Of a DNA stretch of 6,263 nucleotides, positions 6,155-6,263 are shown one piece after another. Origin of the DNA: Desulfobulbaceae bacterium (lineage in GTDB: Bacteria; Desulfobacterota; Desulfobulbia; Desulfobulbales; Desulfobulbaceae); contig SKJK01000193.1 of assembly GCA_007121995.1 (NCBI GenBank), positions 1-6,263 on the forward strand, in the 5' to 3' direction. Below the pieces are notes generated by a model. It saw nothing but the letters and a program-made list of their open reading frames with translations. It did no database searches and was not told the origin of the DNA. The translations under genes and the position numbers were made by a program. Positions within the stretch are counted from its first letter, which is position 1. Every line of letters begins with the position of its first letter.

Positions 6155-6263
6155 ACCGCTCTTCCTTTCATGTTGATGAATCTCAGGTGCCGAACGTAGC
6201 GAGTGCTGTTCACTTCGTCTGCCATACTGCTAGATGTATCTCCGATATTCAGGTTCAAACATC

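Noticed and set aside
6121..6225. A 34-codon minus-strand open frame (starts MADEVNSTRY) overlapping the start of the small membrane gene
   Set aside because: There is no ribosome site before its ATG, and it overlaps a better supported gene. A leader peptide cannot be excluded, but nothing supports it.

Overview
The window looks like chromosomal DNA from a free-living, moderate-GC, probably Gram-negative bacterium that senses its environment. The gene mix (a c-di-GMP EAL-domain protein, a large CheB-CheR-PAS fusion, a MotA-related soluble protein) recalls motile deltaproteobacteria such as Desulfuromonadota. That placement is an impression from gene content, not from a marker gene. No rRNA, tRNA, insertion sequence, integrase or CRISPR array was seen.

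Layout, left to right. (1) The 3' part of an EAL-domain gene (1-788, +) enters from the left edge. It keeps most of the fold and many catalytic residues but has changes at several normally invariant active-site positions. (2) A non-coding stretch of about 190 bases (789-976) holds a strong hairpin followed by a T-rich tract (869-916), read as its terminator. (3) A complete AAA-type ATPase (977-2059, +) has an unrecognised N-terminal region of about 125 residues. (4) A 97-base gap carries three tandem octamers and a plausible sigma70-type promoter. (5) A 1024-residue CheB/CheR/coiled-coil/PAS fusion (2157-5231, +) ends after its last PAS-like domain, with no histidine kinase. (6) A 161-base gap has a weak sigma28-like element and a perfect Shine-Dalgarno. 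(7) A 127-residue soluble protein (5393-5776, +) resembles the cytoplasmic parts of the flagellar stator protein MotA without its membrane helices. (8) A convergent gene on the minus strand (6154-5867) encodes a 95-residue protein with one long hydrophobic N-terminal segment.

The EAL protein, the CheB/CheR fusion and the MotA-like protein all belong to families tied to second-messenger signalling, chemosensory modification or motility. This suggests, but does not prove, a shared theme of motility or lifestyle control. The genes are separated by gaps of about 90-190 bases, and at least one gap has a terminator, so this is better seen as a neighbourhood than as one operon. The most unusual item is the membrane-less MotA-like protein. 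The degenerate EAL active site comes second.
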